A DNA stretch of 64,000 nucleotides, from NCBI GenBank assembly GCA_015066225.1, contig SVOT01000006.1:1-64000 (forward strand). The letters run 5' to 3'. Shown here one piece after another: positions 7,924-16,585 of the stretch (positions are counted from its first letter, which is position 1; each line of letters starts with the position of its first letter). The notes below the pieces were generated by a model. That model was not told the DNA's origin. It searched no databases and saw only the letters and a list, made by a program, of their open reading frames with translations. Source of the stretch: Oscillospiraceae bacterium. GTDB taxonomy: Bacteria; Bacillota; Clostridia; Oscillospirales; Acutalibacteraceae. The position numbers and the translations under genes were made by a program.

Positions 7924-8991
7924 ATGAAGCCTTTCAGAGAAAATCAAATTAAACGCTACATATTTTTTATTGGTTTATTTCTCATCGTTATGCTTCTCGT
8001 AACAGAGGGCAGGGTAATCGGAAACGGCATAAAAACGGGGTTAAACGTCATTTTCAACGACCTTATCCCCGCCCTGTTTCCTTTTATGATTTTTTCCTCA
8101 TTCATTTCAAATCGCGGCTTATCCTTGAAAAACGGCGGTATTGCCGAAAAAATCACAAACTCGTTTTTCAGATGCAATAAATATGCTCTTCTTCCTTTCA
8201 TTTTGGGGCTTTTTGGTGGTTACCCCGTTGGTGCGACGATAATCAATGACCTAAAAAACAAGGAAAAGCTTTCAGGTAAGGATGCCGAGTGTCTTTTTTA
8301 TTGGTGCATCAACCCCTCGCCGGCTTTTGTTATAACTGCCGTGGGCACGTTTATGCTAAAAAACACGTTATCGGGTGTAATCATCTATATTTCGTGCGTG
8401 CTATCTTCTCTGACTATAGGATTTTTCTGCCGTTTTCTCAACGAATATAAAACCCCTGCCCCTGAAACCGTTCAAAAAAAAATCCCCAATTCACAAAACC
8501 TTATACACGCTGTTTCTCAGGCAAGCAACGCTCTTTTGGGTTTGTGTGGCTGGGTACTTCTTTTTTCCGGTGTATGTGCCGCAACAGACTACTTAATAAA
8601 AAATGATACATGCAGGCTATTTTTCAGAACAATTCTCGAGGTCACATCCGGATGCAAAGCAGCCGCAGCTACAAGGTTGCCCTTGCCCGTATCAGCGGCA
8701 ATAATCTCCTTCGGCGGGTTAGCCGTAATATGCCAGGTAAGTGCTTATGCAACGCAATGCGGTGTTCAGTTAAAAAGACTTTTTTGCTCACGGCTCATAG
8801 GTGCAGCCATCTCCTCTCTGTATTGCAGTGCACTAACAAAAATGATCCCGCAAAGCATCAACTCAAGTGTAACACTGACAATCGGCAAAACCTCTTTTTC
8901 ACTTTACCACAGCTATCTTGCAACAATTCTGCTTCTTCTTACATTTATAGTTTTGATTTTAGAGGTTGATAACCGCAAAAAAATGTGTTAA
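7924..8991 (+). CDS. YlbJ-like sporulation integral membrane protein
   Basis: 355-residue multi-pass membrane protein with two related halves, matching the spore-specific YlbJ/nucleoside-transporter-gate type family. Recognisable blocks are LIPALFPFMIFSSF (about 42-55), GGYPVGA (about 98-104) and CINPSPAF, which recur in YlbJ proteins. YlbJ is needed for spore cortex formation in Bacillus; the exact substrate is unknown. It is divergent from yqfC-yqfD, 63 bp apart, so the spore genes may share a control region. The start follows AGGGATGTGG. Confidence 0.8.
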   Translation: MKPFRENQIKRYIFFIGLFLIVMLLVTEGRVIGNGIKTGLNVIFNDLIPALFPFMIFSSFISNRGLSLKNGGIAEKITNSFFRCNKYALLPFILGLFGGYPVGATIINDLKNKEKLSGKDAECLFYWCINPSPAFVITAVGTFMLKNTLSGVIIYISCVLSSLTIGFFCRFLNEYKTPAPETVQKKIPNSQNLIHAVSQASNALLGLCGWVLLFSGVCAATDYLIKNDTCRLFFRTILEVTSGCKAAAATRLPLPVSAAIISFGGLAVICQVSAYATQCGVQLKRLFCSRLIGAAISSLYCSALTKMIPQSINSSVTLTIGKTSFSLYHSYLATILLLLTFIVLILEVDNRKKMC

Positions 8992-8994
8992 AAT
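8966..8994 (+). promoter_or_regulatory. SigA-type promoter for the four-cysteine small protein
   Basis: TTGATA, 17 bases, TAAAAT. The -10 begins on the stop codon of the upstream YlbJ-like gene, giving the small gene its own promoter. Confidence 0.5.
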
Positions 8995-9025
8995 CTAAGC
9001 ACTAATCAAGTTCGGGTGTTTAAAT

Positions 9026-9244
9026 ATGGCTCTTAAAATTTTCAAAAAAGATATTGAACCGCAATGTGGCTTGTGTGAATACGGCTCCGTTACACAAGCC
9101 GGCGACAGTGTTGTCTGCCGAAAAGCGGGCGGTATAATGCAACCCTATTCAAAATGCAAAAAATTCAGATATGACCCTTTAAAAAGAGAGCCAAAAATCC
9201 TCTCCTTCAATAACGATTTTTCAAAAGAAGACTTTGAACTTTAA
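9026..9244 (+). CDS. Small four-cysteine protein, function unknown
   Basis: 72 residues with cysteines at 14, 17, 31 and 44 (C-x2-C-x13-C-x12-C), which could hold zinc or an Fe-S cluster. The sequence around them (QCGLCEYG ... VVCRKAGG ... CKKFRYDPLKR) is compact and ends in an acidic tail. It has its own promoter and a terminator directly after it, so it is expressed as a single gene. The family is not recognised by name; small Clostridia proteins of this appearance are common. No function is proposed. Confidence 0.75.
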   Translation: MALKIFKKDIEPQCGLCEYGSVTQAGDSVVCRKAGGIMQPYSKCKKFRYDPLKREPKILSFNNDFSKEDFEL

Positions 9245-9253
9245 TTTGCAGCG

Positions 9254-9290
9254 AGTCCTGTTATCCCTTTTGGTGACAGGGCTTGTTTTT
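9254..9290 (+). terminator. Intrinsic terminator after the four-cysteine gene
   Basis: A 12-pair stem (AGTCCTGTTATC with GGTGACAGGGCT, three G-U pairs), loop of 6, then TGTTTTTTT. Confidence 0.8.
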
Positions 9291-9358
9291 TTGTAACATC
9301 TTACAAAATGTGAATAATAAAACAAGATAAATTTTAAGTTATAATTTGTCGTTTTGAC

Positions 9359-9387
9359 TTGAAAAGAACAAGAATAACTAGTACAAT
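9359..9387 (+). promoter_or_regulatory. SigA-type promoter for prs
   Basis: TTGAAA, 17 bases, TACAAT, ending 32 bases before the prs ATG. Confidence 0.6.
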
Positions 9388-9419
9388 ATATTCATAATTT
9401 TTATTCGGAGGTTTTGGTA

Positions 9420-10628
9420 ATGGCAGATGCATTCGGTATACCCAACACAATCCCGGTAGGTCCCTTGGGAATCATAGCTACACCCGGTTGCGAAGAGCTC
9501 GCAAAAAAAATTGATGATTATCTCACATCCTGGAGAGATGAAAGAGAAAGCGAACACAAGGGCACTATCGCTTTCTACGGCTACCAGAGAAAGACATTCA
9601 TCGTTGATGCTGATTTCACAAGATTCGGCTCAGGTGAAGGCAAATGCGTTCTTCACGAAACTGTCAGAGGCTATGATATTTTTATCATCTGCGATTGCTT
9701 CAACCACGGTTTGACATACAATATGTACGGTTATGAAAACCACTACTCACCGGACGAGCACTACGCAAACCTCAAGAGAGCTATCTCCGCCGTTGAAGGT
9801 AAAGCAAGAAGAATCAACGTTATTATGCCCATGCTTTATGAGGGTAGACAGCACAAGCGTTCAAGGCGTGAATCCCTTGACTGTGCAATTGCACTTCAGG
9901 AGCTTTGCCTTGATATGGGTGTTGAAAACGTTATCACATTCGACGCTCACGACCCCAGAGTACAAAATGCAATCCCCCTCAAGGGCTTTGAAAACGTTGC
10001 ACCTACATACCAGATGATCAAAGCACTCACCAAAAACTTCAAAGACCTCAGAATCGACCACGATCACCTTATGGTTATCTCCCCCGATGAAGGCGGTATG
10101 AGTCGTTGCATCTACTACTCAACAGTTCTCGGCATCGATTTGGGTATGTTCTACAAGCGCCGTGACTATTCAGTTGTTGTCAACGGCAGAAACCCCATTC
10201 TCGCTCACGAATTTCTTGGCGACAACGTTGAGGGTAAGGATTGCCTTATCATCGACGATATGATTTCTTCAGGCGATTCTATGATAGAGGTTGCCACAAA
10301 GCTCAAAGAGCTCAAAGCTAACCGCATTTTCGTCTGCACAAGCTTCGGTCTTTTCTGCAACGGTCTTCAGGAGTTTGACAAGGCGTACGCCGCAGGCAAC
10401 ATCGACGGCGTATTTACCACCAACCTTGTTTACAGAACTCCCGAGCTTCTTGAAAAGCCCTGGTACTTCGAGGTTGATATGAGTAAATATTGCTCACTTA
10501 TCATCGACACACTCAACCACGATTGTTCTGTCAGCAGTCTTCTTAATCCCGCTGACAAAATCAAAGCCCGCATCAAAAAATACAAAGACGAGCAGAAAAA
10601 AGACGAGCTTTCTCTCTTCAACGAATAA
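9420..10628 (+). CDS. prs: Ribose-phosphate pyrophosphokinase, long form
   Basis: 402-residue PRPP synthetase family protein, expected to make PRPP from ribose 5-phosphate and ATP for nucleotide synthesis. It has the ATP-loop region LYEGRQHKRSRRES (about 139-152), the FDAHDPR segment (174-180) and the PRPP-binding loop LIIDDMISSGDSM (276-288). It is about 80 residues longer than the usual 310-320, mostly from an enlarged N-terminal domain, and the PRPP loop departs from the canonical DDxxDTGGT. The ATG at 9420 follows GGAGG by 8 bases. Clostridia often carry this long type; activity as a true PRPP synthetase is the likely but not certain reading. Confidence 0.82.
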   Translation: MADAFGIPNTIPVGPLGIIATPGCEELAKKIDDYLTSWRDERESEHKGTIAFYGYQRKTFIVDADFTRFGSGEGKCVLHETVRGYDIFIICDCFNHGLTYNMYGYENHYSPDEHYANLKRAISAVEGKARRINVIMPMLYEGRQHKRSRRESLDCAIALQELCLDMGVENVITFDAHDPRVQNAIPLKGFENVAPTYQMIKALTKNFKDLRIDHDHLMVISPDEGGMSRCIYYSTVLGIDLGMFYKRRDYSVVVNGRNPILAHEFLGDNVEGKDCLIIDDMISSGDSMIEVATKLKELKANRIFVCTSFGLFCNGLQEFDKAYAAGNIDGVFTTNLVYRTPELLEKPWYFEVDMSKYCSLIIDTLNHDCSVSSLLNPADKIKARIKKYKDEQKKDELSLFNE

Positions 10629-10661
10629 AAAAGTTTCATAATCAATCTTCACAAAAGGTTA

Positions 10662-10690
10662 TTGACATTCTTGTTTTATTATAGTATTAT
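10662..10690 (+). promoter_or_regulatory. SigA-type promoter for the DUF4234 gene
   Basis: Perfect TTGACA, 17 bases, TATTAT. The roughly 70-base leader that follows is AT-rich with a GGTA...TACC dyad of uncertain meaning. Confidence 0.7.
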
Positions 10691-10762
10691 TGACTATAAG
10701 GTAAATAAGTTTTCCCTTACGGTAGCTATAAGTTACCACTATAATTTTTGGAGGCATTTCTT

Positions 10763-11161
10763 ATGATTAAAAAAAGAAAAATCGGATTGTATATTTTCCT
10801 TAGCATCATCACACTTGGTATTTACGATATCGTCTTCTGGTACAAATGGACAGAAGACCTCAACAAAATTTGTGATGGCGACGACAAAGACAGTGGTAAC
10901 TACCTTCTCGTTTTGCTTCTTGACGTTTTCAGCCTTTTCATCTACGTTTTCGTTTGGAACTATCAGATGGTTGAAAGAATGTATCAGAAAGCACCTGATT
11001 ATAACGTTCAGCTCAAACACGGCGGTATGTTCGTTATCTTGTGGCGTGTACTTCCCCTTGTTAGCAGCGTTTACAAAATCAAATACTTCAACAGACTTGC
11101 AGAGGCTTACAATGCAACTGTTGCAGCAGAAGCCCCCGAAGCAGAGGTTGTTGCTGAATAA
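10763..11161 (+). CDS. DUF4234 domain membrane protein
   Basis: 132 residues. An N-terminal KKRKIGLYIFLSIITLGIYDIVFWYKW block is typical of DUF4234 proteins, followed by a second hydrophobic segment (LLVLLLDVFSLFIYVFVW) and an ILWRVLPL segment. Function is unknown. The ATG at 10763 follows GGAGG by 8 bases. It has its own promoter and a strong terminator, so it is monocistronic. The Ala/Glu-rich C-terminal tail is likely cytoplasmic. Confidence 0.8.
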   Translation: MIKKRKIGLYIFLSIITLGIYDIVFWYKWTEDLNKICDGDDKDSGNYLLVLLLDVFSLFIYVFVWNYQMVERMYQKAPDYNVQLKHGGMFVILWRVLPLVSSVYKIKYFNRLAEAYNATVAAEAPEAEVVAE

Positions 11162-11170
11162 TTAATACTA

Positions 11171-11210
11171 AAAACCGTTCGTTGTCAGCAACGGACGGTT
11201 TTATAATTTT
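11171..11210 (+). terminator. Intrinsic terminator after the DUF4234 gene
   Basis: Fourteen-pair stem (one G-U), loop TCAG (11185-11188), followed by ATAATTTTT. Confidence 0.85.
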
Positions 11211-11224
11211 TACAGGTGATTGTT

Positions 11225-12358
11225 ATGAATAAAGAACTGAAATTCAACAACGGTAAATTCACCATAATGACTTTAGGTGATATACATGAGTGTCTTCATG
11301 TGGATACCCGTGAAAAAAGAAAGAAAAGAGAAGACATGCACAATCTTGTGAAAATGGGTATTCTTGCATTCAAGCCCGATTTGATTGTTCTTCTCGGCGA
11401 CACACTCAGCGAGCGTGACGATTCAGAAAACTTTGAAAATTATAAAAATGCTCTTCGCGATATATTGAAGCCGATTATAGATTCTGGTATCCCCTTCTGC
11501 TATGTTTTAGGTAATCACGAGCACGATCAGGGGCAGGAAGATAAAATAGTTGAAGCATATAAAGAAATTGAAACCTGCATAGGTGTTAACGATGAAACAG
11601 CGCCACGCGGCAATTTCAACTGCAACCTGCTTGTTAAAAACAGCGAAGGAACAGACGATATATTTAACCTTTGGTTTATCGATTCTAACAACTGCTGTGA
11701 AGACCCGGAAATCTCAAAATACGATTGGGTTCACGAAGACCAGATTGAATGGTACGAAAGCAAAGCGGCAAAAATAAAAGAAGAACACGGCGGAAAAACC
11801 CTTCCCGCAATTTTGTTCCAGCATATCCCCGTTTGCGAAGAATATGATCTTCTCAGAGAAGCCAAGTTCTACGAACTCCCATTTGTTGCAGAAGACAGCT
11901 TCAATTTCACAGAAAAAAAATTCGTGCTAAAAGACGGTGTAGAGGGTTATCTTGGCGAGGTTCCCTGTGCTCCCCAGGTCAACCACGGTCAATTCGCAAG
12001 CTGGAAAAAGACAGGCGATGTAATCGCCGCCTTCTTCGGCCACGACCACCTCAACGATTTCACAGGCTACGTTGACGGAATTATGCTCGGACAAAACAAA
12101 ACAAGCGGCTTCTGCTGTTACACAGACGGTTGCCGTTCTTGCATAAGAATAACTACCGTTAAAGAAGATAACCCCCGGGAAGTAAAATCCAAGGTATATC
12201 ATTTCAAGGAGCTTGGACTTAAGTGCACCTCTCTCGGTCCCATTGAAAGCAGAATTTCAGACCGTCAGAGTATGGCTCTTCACAAAATTCTCCCCACGGC
12301 CGCAGGGCTTGCCGGTGTTGCCGGTGTTGCAACACTTATTAAAAAACTCAAAAAATAA
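11225..12358 (+). CDS. Calcineurin-like metallophosphoesterase
   Basis: 377-residue phosphoesterase with the complete dimetal-site motif set: TLGDIHE (about 16-22), LLGDT, GNHEHD, FQHIP and GHDH. The family hydrolyses phosphomonoesters or diesters; the layout resembles the Dcr2/purple-acid-phosphatase-like group, substrate unknown. The C-terminal 20 residues form a small Ala/Gly hydrophobic helix ending LIKKLKK, which could anchor it to the membrane. The ATG at 11225 follows AGGTGA. It lies 9 bases before the GH27 gene, which begins with a similar Gly/Ala-rich hydrophobic segment, so the two are likely co-expressed. Confidence 0.85.
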   Translation: MNKELKFNNGKFTIMTLGDIHECLHVDTREKRKKREDMHNLVKMGILAFKPDLIVLLGDTLSERDDSENFENYKNALRDILKPIIDSGIPFCYVLGNHEHDQGQEDKIVEAYKEIETCIGVNDETAPRGNFNCNLLVKNSEGTDDIFNLWFIDSNNCCEDPEISKYDWVHEDQIEWYESKAAKIKEEHGGKTLPAILFQHIPVCEEYDLLREAKFYELPFVAEDSFNFTEKKFVLKDGVEGYLGEVPCAPQVNHGQFASWKKTGDVIAAFFGHDHLNDFTGYVDGIMLGQNKTSGFCCYTDGCRSCIRITTVKEDNPREVKSKVYHFKELGLKCTSLGPIESRISDRQSMALHKILPTAAGLAGVAGVATLIKKLKK

Positions 12359-12367
12359 GGTGGTTTT

Positions 12368-14092
12368 ATGAATAAAAAAAAGATAGCATCCTGGGTGCTC
12401 GGCGCAAGCGCAGGTGTAGCGTTGGGCAAAAAAATAAACAAGCAAAGCATTTGTCCCGCCTGTGTCATTAAAAAGGCTTTTGCGGGCACACAGGTTCACG
12501 TAACCGAAAAAGAAGCTTATAACAACGGCGTTGCACTCACCCCGCCCATGGGTTGGAGCAGCTGGAACACCTTCAGAAACACTATCGACGAAAGCCTCAT
12601 AAAAGATACCGCAGCTGCTATGAAAAAGACGGGTCTTCTTGATGCAGGCTACAAATACATCAATCTTGACGATTGTTGGCAAAGCTCAATGCGAACAGCC
12701 GACGGCAAGCTCCAGGGGGACTTAACGCGCTTCCCCCGCGGTATGAAGCCACTTATTGAGGAAATCAACGACCTTGGCTTCAAGGTTGGTCTTTACACCT
12801 CAAACGGCACACTCACCTGCGAAGACCTCCCCGCAAGCCTTTATAACGAGGCTACCGATGCAGACACTCTGGCAGAATGGGGCGTTGAGTATTTCAAATA
12901 TGATTTTTGCCACAATGAGGCTATTCCCACCGTTGCACCGTCGCTTATTAAAATATATCTGGGCAAGCCCGGTGAAAGCGATTTCATTGAAATGTTTGCA
13001 AGCCACGGAAACCTCAGCAAAGGCGCAAAGGTTATGGAAGATGACCGTGTTGAAGGCGGTTATGTTGTGGGAAATCTCTGTGGTGGATTGGGCGAACTTG
13101 TTTTTGACACCATTGAGGTACCCGAGGATGGCGATTACAGTCTCACAATTGTTTTCAGAAAAGGCGGAAATATGAGAAAATTCCTTGTCTGCCTCGTAAA
13201 CGGTAAGGAAGAATATGATTGTTATTTCCCCTCATCAAAAGGCTTCACCGCTGACGGCAGACTTCAGATTGTTATTTCGCTAAAAAAAGGAATCAACACT
13301 TTAAAATTCTATAACCCCGTTGCTTCACGTATGGATTCTGCACAGCGTCAATACATCAATATGGGCAAAGAATTAAAGCGTGCCACAAAAGAATTTGCAG
13401 ATAAAAACAACACGCCCGAAAAGCCCATTTGCTATTCAATTTGCGAATGGGGTATGAATCAACCATGGAAATGGGGCGCAAAAGCCGGTAACCTCTGGCG
13501 AACAACCCACGATATCAAGCCCTTCTGGGCATCAATGCTCCTTATTTATGAATTCAATGTGCGCCTTTACAAGCATTCCGCCCCAGGTAGCTGGAACGAC
13601 CCGGATATGCTCGAAGTGGGCGTTGGCAAATTGACTATGGAAGAAAACAAAACTCATTTTTCTCTGTGGTGTATGATGGCGGCACCGTTAATTCTCGGAA
13701 ACGACGTCAGAAAATTCATCAATGAAGACGGGACAGTTGACGAAGACAACAAGGTTCTTAACATTTTGAAAAACAAAAACCTTATTGCTGTTGACCAGGA
13801 TAAACGAGGAAAGCAGGCAAAACGCATACAGAGCGACATTGTAACGGATATTCTGGCAAAGCCCCTTGAAAATCGCGAGCTTGCAATTTGCTTCTTCAAT
13901 AAATCCGCTTCAACTAAAAACATTACTCTTGATATTCAAAAAATTCACAACGATCCTTATTGTGACCTTCCATTTGCAGACTGCTACGAAATCACAGAGT
14001 TGTGGGATAACACCAGCGAAACAATAAAAACAGAAATCAGCGCCGCTGTTCCCGCTCACGGAGTTAAGGTTTATAAGGTTAAAGCTATATAA
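12368..14092 (+). CDS. GH27 alpha-galactosidase with an inserted domain
   Basis: 574-residue glycoside hydrolase family 27 enzyme (alpha-galactosidase or alpha-N-acetylgalactosaminidase). GH27 landmarks: LTPPMGWSSWN (57-67), INLDDCW (98-104), nucleophile Asp179 in FKYDFC, ICEWG (358-362), and the acid/base region SWNDPDML (408-415). Nucleophile and acid/base are 230 residues apart rather than about 55, because a beta-rich segment (about 190-345) is inserted in the barrel; its alternating strands (GELVFDTIEVPEDGDYSLTI, KKGINTLKFYNP) resemble a CBM35/CBM6-like carbohydrate-binding module. The N-terminus has a short hydrophobic segment but no clear cleavage site, so location is unsure. Ribosome site AAGGTGG; co-transcribed with the metallophosphoesterase. 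Confidence 0.9.
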   Translation: MNKKKIASWVLGASAGVALGKKINKQSICPACVIKKAFAGTQVHVTEKEAYNNGVALTPPMGWSSWNTFRNTIDESLIKDTAAAMKKTGLLDAGYKYINLDDCWQSSMRTADGKLQGDLTRFPRGMKPLIEEINDLGFKVGLYTSNGTLTCEDLPASLYNEATDADTLAEWGVEYFKYDFCHNEAIPTVAPSLIKIYLGKPGESDFIEMFASHGNLSKGAKVMEDDRVEGGYVVGNLCGGLGELVFDTIEVPEDGDYSLTIVFRKGGNMRKFLVCLVNGKEEYDCYFPSSKGFTADGRLQIVISLKKGINTLKFYNPVASRMDSAQRQYINMGKELKRATKEFADKNNTPEKPICYSICEWGMNQPWKWGAKAGNLWRTTHDIKPFWASMLLIYEFNVRLYKHSAPGSWNDPDMLEVGVGKLTMEENKTHFSLWCMMAAPLILGNDVRKFINEDGTVDEDNKVLNILKNKNLIAVDQDKRGKQAKRIQSDIVTDILAKPLENRELAICFFNKSASTKNITLDIQKIHNDPYCDLPFADCYEITELWDNTSETIKTEISAAVPAHGVKVYKVKAI

Positions 14093-14095
14093 AAA

Positions 14096-14131
14096 AGCTC
14101 TCTCAACCAAGAAGGTTGAGAGAGTTTTTTT
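14096..14131. terminator. Bidirectional terminator between GH27 and the EamA transporter
   Basis: Perfect 11-bp stem CTCTCTCAACC/GGTTGAGAGAG (14098-14108, 14114-14124), loop AAGAA, T7 on the plus side and an A-run on the other, serving the two convergent genes. Confidence 0.9.
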
Positions 14132-15032
14132 ACGCATCGTACAGACCGAGAATTACTATGCCGACAACCGCTATAAGAATCATAGCATAATGCTTTATTG
14201 ACAGCTTTTCTTTGAGGAAAATTCTTCCCCAAACAACAGATGCAACACAATAGGCTGAAATGATGGGCGCCGCCATCGCAACGTGTTCGGAGTCAGCAAG
14301 AGCATATATGTAAGCAAACTGACCTGCTGTTTCAAATATTGCACCGGCATATTTCGGAGCCTCTTTCTTAGGCAGGAATTTCTGTTTCTTAATAAATTTA
14401 GTGTATATAAAGCAAACAACACCACAAGCAAGGAATGTGAGCTCATAGGCAACGTTTGCAACGTCCTCGTCAAGAGTTTCAAGAACAAGACTGTCTGCGA
14501 AGGTTCCCAAAGCATCGAGGAGGCAATACATAAGCGGCAAAATAATCGCCAATGCACTTTTTGAATATTTGTAATTTGATTTTTTCTGTCTTTCAATTCT
14601 CAAGGCTTCATCTTCTCTTGCTTCAACGAAACCGAGACCGATAACACCAAGGCAAACAAGAGCAACCGCAATATACTGAGGTGTTTCCAATTTGTCGCCC
14701 ATTATAATGCAAAGCACGGCAACAATAGCTCCCGAGGAGTTACATATAGGTGATGAAACCGAAAGCTCAATATAACGAAGACCAACGTAACCAAGAGCCA
14801 TTGAAAGAATATAAAGAGCCGATACGGGCAAATATTTTAATAAAGAAGGAATGTCTATAGGTACGCCGGAAACGAAAATCTCATACAAAGCGTGAACACC
14901 CATCACTACGCCAACGGCGGTAACCATCTTCAGATGGCTGTATTTGTCTGCTTTATCTGCACAACCGATTTTTGAAAACAAATCGGAGCCGCTCCAGCAA
15001 ACAAGGGCGATAATTGCGAACCAGAACCACAT
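14130..15032 (-). CDS. EamA/DMT superfamily transporter
   Basis: 300 residues with about ten hydrophobic segments in two related halves, as in EamA/DMT exporters of small metabolites. A cytoplasmic loop (AREDEALRIERQKKSNYKYS) splits the halves. The start at 15032 (MWFWFAIIALVCWSGSD) follows AAGGA; the open frame continues 33 codons upstream but only through the leader and promoter. A promoter TTGAAA-17-TATAAT lies at 15103-15131. Substrate cannot be told from sequence. Confidence 0.85.
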   Translation of the reverse strand: MWFWFAIIALVCWSGSDLFSKIGCADKADKYSHLKMVTAVGVVMGVHALYEIFVSGVPIDIPSLLKYLPVSALYILSMALGYVGLRYIELSVSSPICNSSGAIVAVLCIIMGDKLETPQYIAVALVCLGVIGLGFVEAREDEALRIERQKKSNYKYSKSALAIILPLMYCLLDALGTFADSLVLETLDEDVANVAYELTFLACGVVCFIYTKFIKKQKFLPKKEAPKYAGAIFETAGQFAYIYALADSEHVAMAAPIISAYCVASVVWGRIFLKEKLSIKHYAMILIAVVGIVILGLYDA

Positions 15033-15102
15033 AATTTTTCCTTCTTTCTTTTCGACAATACGTCTTTTTAGTTCTTTGTTTTTCAACAAGAAAAACGAAA
15101 GG

Positions 15103-15131
15103 ATTATAATATTTTGCAAAAAATTTTTCAA
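15103..15131 (-). promoter_or_regulatory. SigA-type promoter for the EamA gene
   Basis: Minus strand TTGAAA, 17 bases, TATAAT; about 70 bases upstream of the preferred ATG. It supports the downstream start over the longer frame. Confidence 0.65.
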
Positions 15132-15160
15132 TACATTTTCAGAAAAAAATCTAAAATATA

Positions 15161-15189
15161 ATGACTATTTTTGTAAAAGATAGTATAAT
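15161..15189 (+). promoter_or_regulatory. SigA-type promoter for the MATE gene
   Basis: ATGACT, 17 bases, TATAAT; followed by AGGAGG at 15203-15208 and the GTG start. Confidence 0.6.
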
Positions 15190-15215
15190 AAATTCTGTTT
15201 TTAGGAGGTGGCCTT

Positions 15216-16568
15216 GTGAACAAACGTGGTATTCTTGATATGACAACCGGACCGTTTTTCAAAAAAATACTTATTTTCTCAATTCCGCTTATGCTTACCG
15301 GTGTTTTGCAATTAATTTACAATGCCGCCGATGTTATGGTTGTTGGTCGTTTTGCCGGCAGCGAATCATTAGCTGCCGTTGGTTCAACAAGCTCACTTGT
15401 TAACCTTATAATAAATCTTTTTGTGGGGCTTTCAACCGGCGCAGGTGTTGTAACCTCACGCCATATTGGTGCAAACGCCACCGAAAGAATCAACAAGAGC
15501 GTGCACACCGCTATGGCGATAGGCATAATTTCAGGCTTTGCTGTCGGCGTTTTTGGATTTTTCCTTTCAGGCAAATTTCTTTCTCTTATGGGTACACCGA
15601 AAAACATCTTGCCACTTGCAACACTTTATTTGAAAATATATTTCTTAGGCGCCCCCGGCTCCCTCGTTTACAATTTCGGCGCTTCCATTGTTCGTTCAAC
15701 AGGCGATACGAAACGACCACTTATCATTCTTGGTTTCACAGGAATAATAAACGTTGTTCTTAACATTATTCTTGTTGTAGGCTTTCATTTTGATGTTGCT
15801 GGTGTTGCTATTGCAACAATAGTAGCCCAATATATTTCTGCAATACTCATTGTAATCAGATTAAAAAACATTGATAATGCCTGCCGACTCAATTTCAAAA
15901 AAATAAGAATTTATAAAACAGAGTTAAAAGAAATAATTAAAATCGGTCTTCCTGCAGGATTCCAAAGCAGCCTTTTTTCCTTCTCCAATGTACTCATTCA
16001 GTCCACTATAAATTCGTTTGGCTCTGTTGCTATGGCGGGAAACACCGCAGCACAAAATGCAGATGCAATAATCTACACCTGCACAAATGCGGTTGCCCAG
16101 ACTGCAATGACATTTACTTCACAGAATATGGGTGCAAAAAAATATGTGAACATAAGAAAAATATATTTTATGTGTATGGGCTTCGTGTTGGTAATCAGTG
16201 TTTGCTTTGGTGCTGTTGGTCTTCTTTTCCCCGAACAGATTATCGGCATTTTCACCACAGAGGCAGAAGTTATCGAAATGGGCAAGCACCGACTTTTTAT
16301 AATGATGACAACCTACTTTATATGCAGCATAATGGATGTTTCAGGATGCCAGATTCGTGGTATGGGTAAATCCATAGAACCTATGATAATCACACTTTTA
16401 GGCGCTTGCGGTATAAGAGTTTTATGGCTTTACACAGGCTTCCCTTTGAAAAAAGAGCTTTGGAATTTATATCTTTCTTACCCCATTTCTTGGCTGATTA
16501 CATTCATCGCCTTGTTTATATGCTTCTTTGTATTTGAAAAACGCATAAAAAAACATTCTGCCTCGTAG
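15216..16568 (+). CDS. MATE family efflux transporter
   Basis: 450 residues, about 12 membrane segments in two MATE repeats. N-terminal MTTGPFFKKILIFSIPLMLTG and LIYNAADVMVVGRFAG, and the second-half IIKIGLPAGFQSSLFSFSN, are diagnostic for the DinF/NorM-like group of cation/drug antiporters. GTG start 7 bases after AGGAGG. The terminator hairpin begins inside the last codons of the gene. Substrate unknown. Confidence 0.93.
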   Translation: MNKRGILDMTTGPFFKKILIFSIPLMLTGVLQLIYNAADVMVVGRFAGSESLAAVGSTSSLVNLIINLFVGLSTGAGVVTSRHIGANATERINKSVHTAMAIGIISGFAVGVFGFFLSGKFLSLMGTPKNILPLATLYLKIYFLGAPGSLVYNFGASIVRSTGDTKRPLIILGFTGIINVVLNIILVVGFHFDVAGVAIATIVAQYISAILIVIRLKNIDNACRLNFKKIRIYKTELKEIIKIGLPAGFQSSLFSFSNVLIQSTINSFGSVAMAGNTAAQNADAIIYTCTNAVAQTAMTFTSQNMGAKKYVNIRKIYFMCMGFVLVISVCFGAVGLLFPEQIIGIFTTEAEVIEMGKHRLFIMMTTYFICSIMDVSGCQIRGMGKSIEPMIITLLGACGIRVLWLYTGFPLKKELWNLYLSYPISWLITFIALFICFFVFEKRIKKHSAS

Positions 16569-16584
16569 GAAGCAGAATGTTTTT
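16548..16584. terminator. Bidirectional terminator overlapping the MATE stop codon
   Basis: Thirteen-bp stem AAAAACATTCTGC with its complement at 16572-16584; the MATE stop codon sits in the loop. A- and T-runs on either side let it serve both the MATE gene and the convergent LiaF-like gene. Confidence 0.8.
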
Positions 16585-16585
16585 C

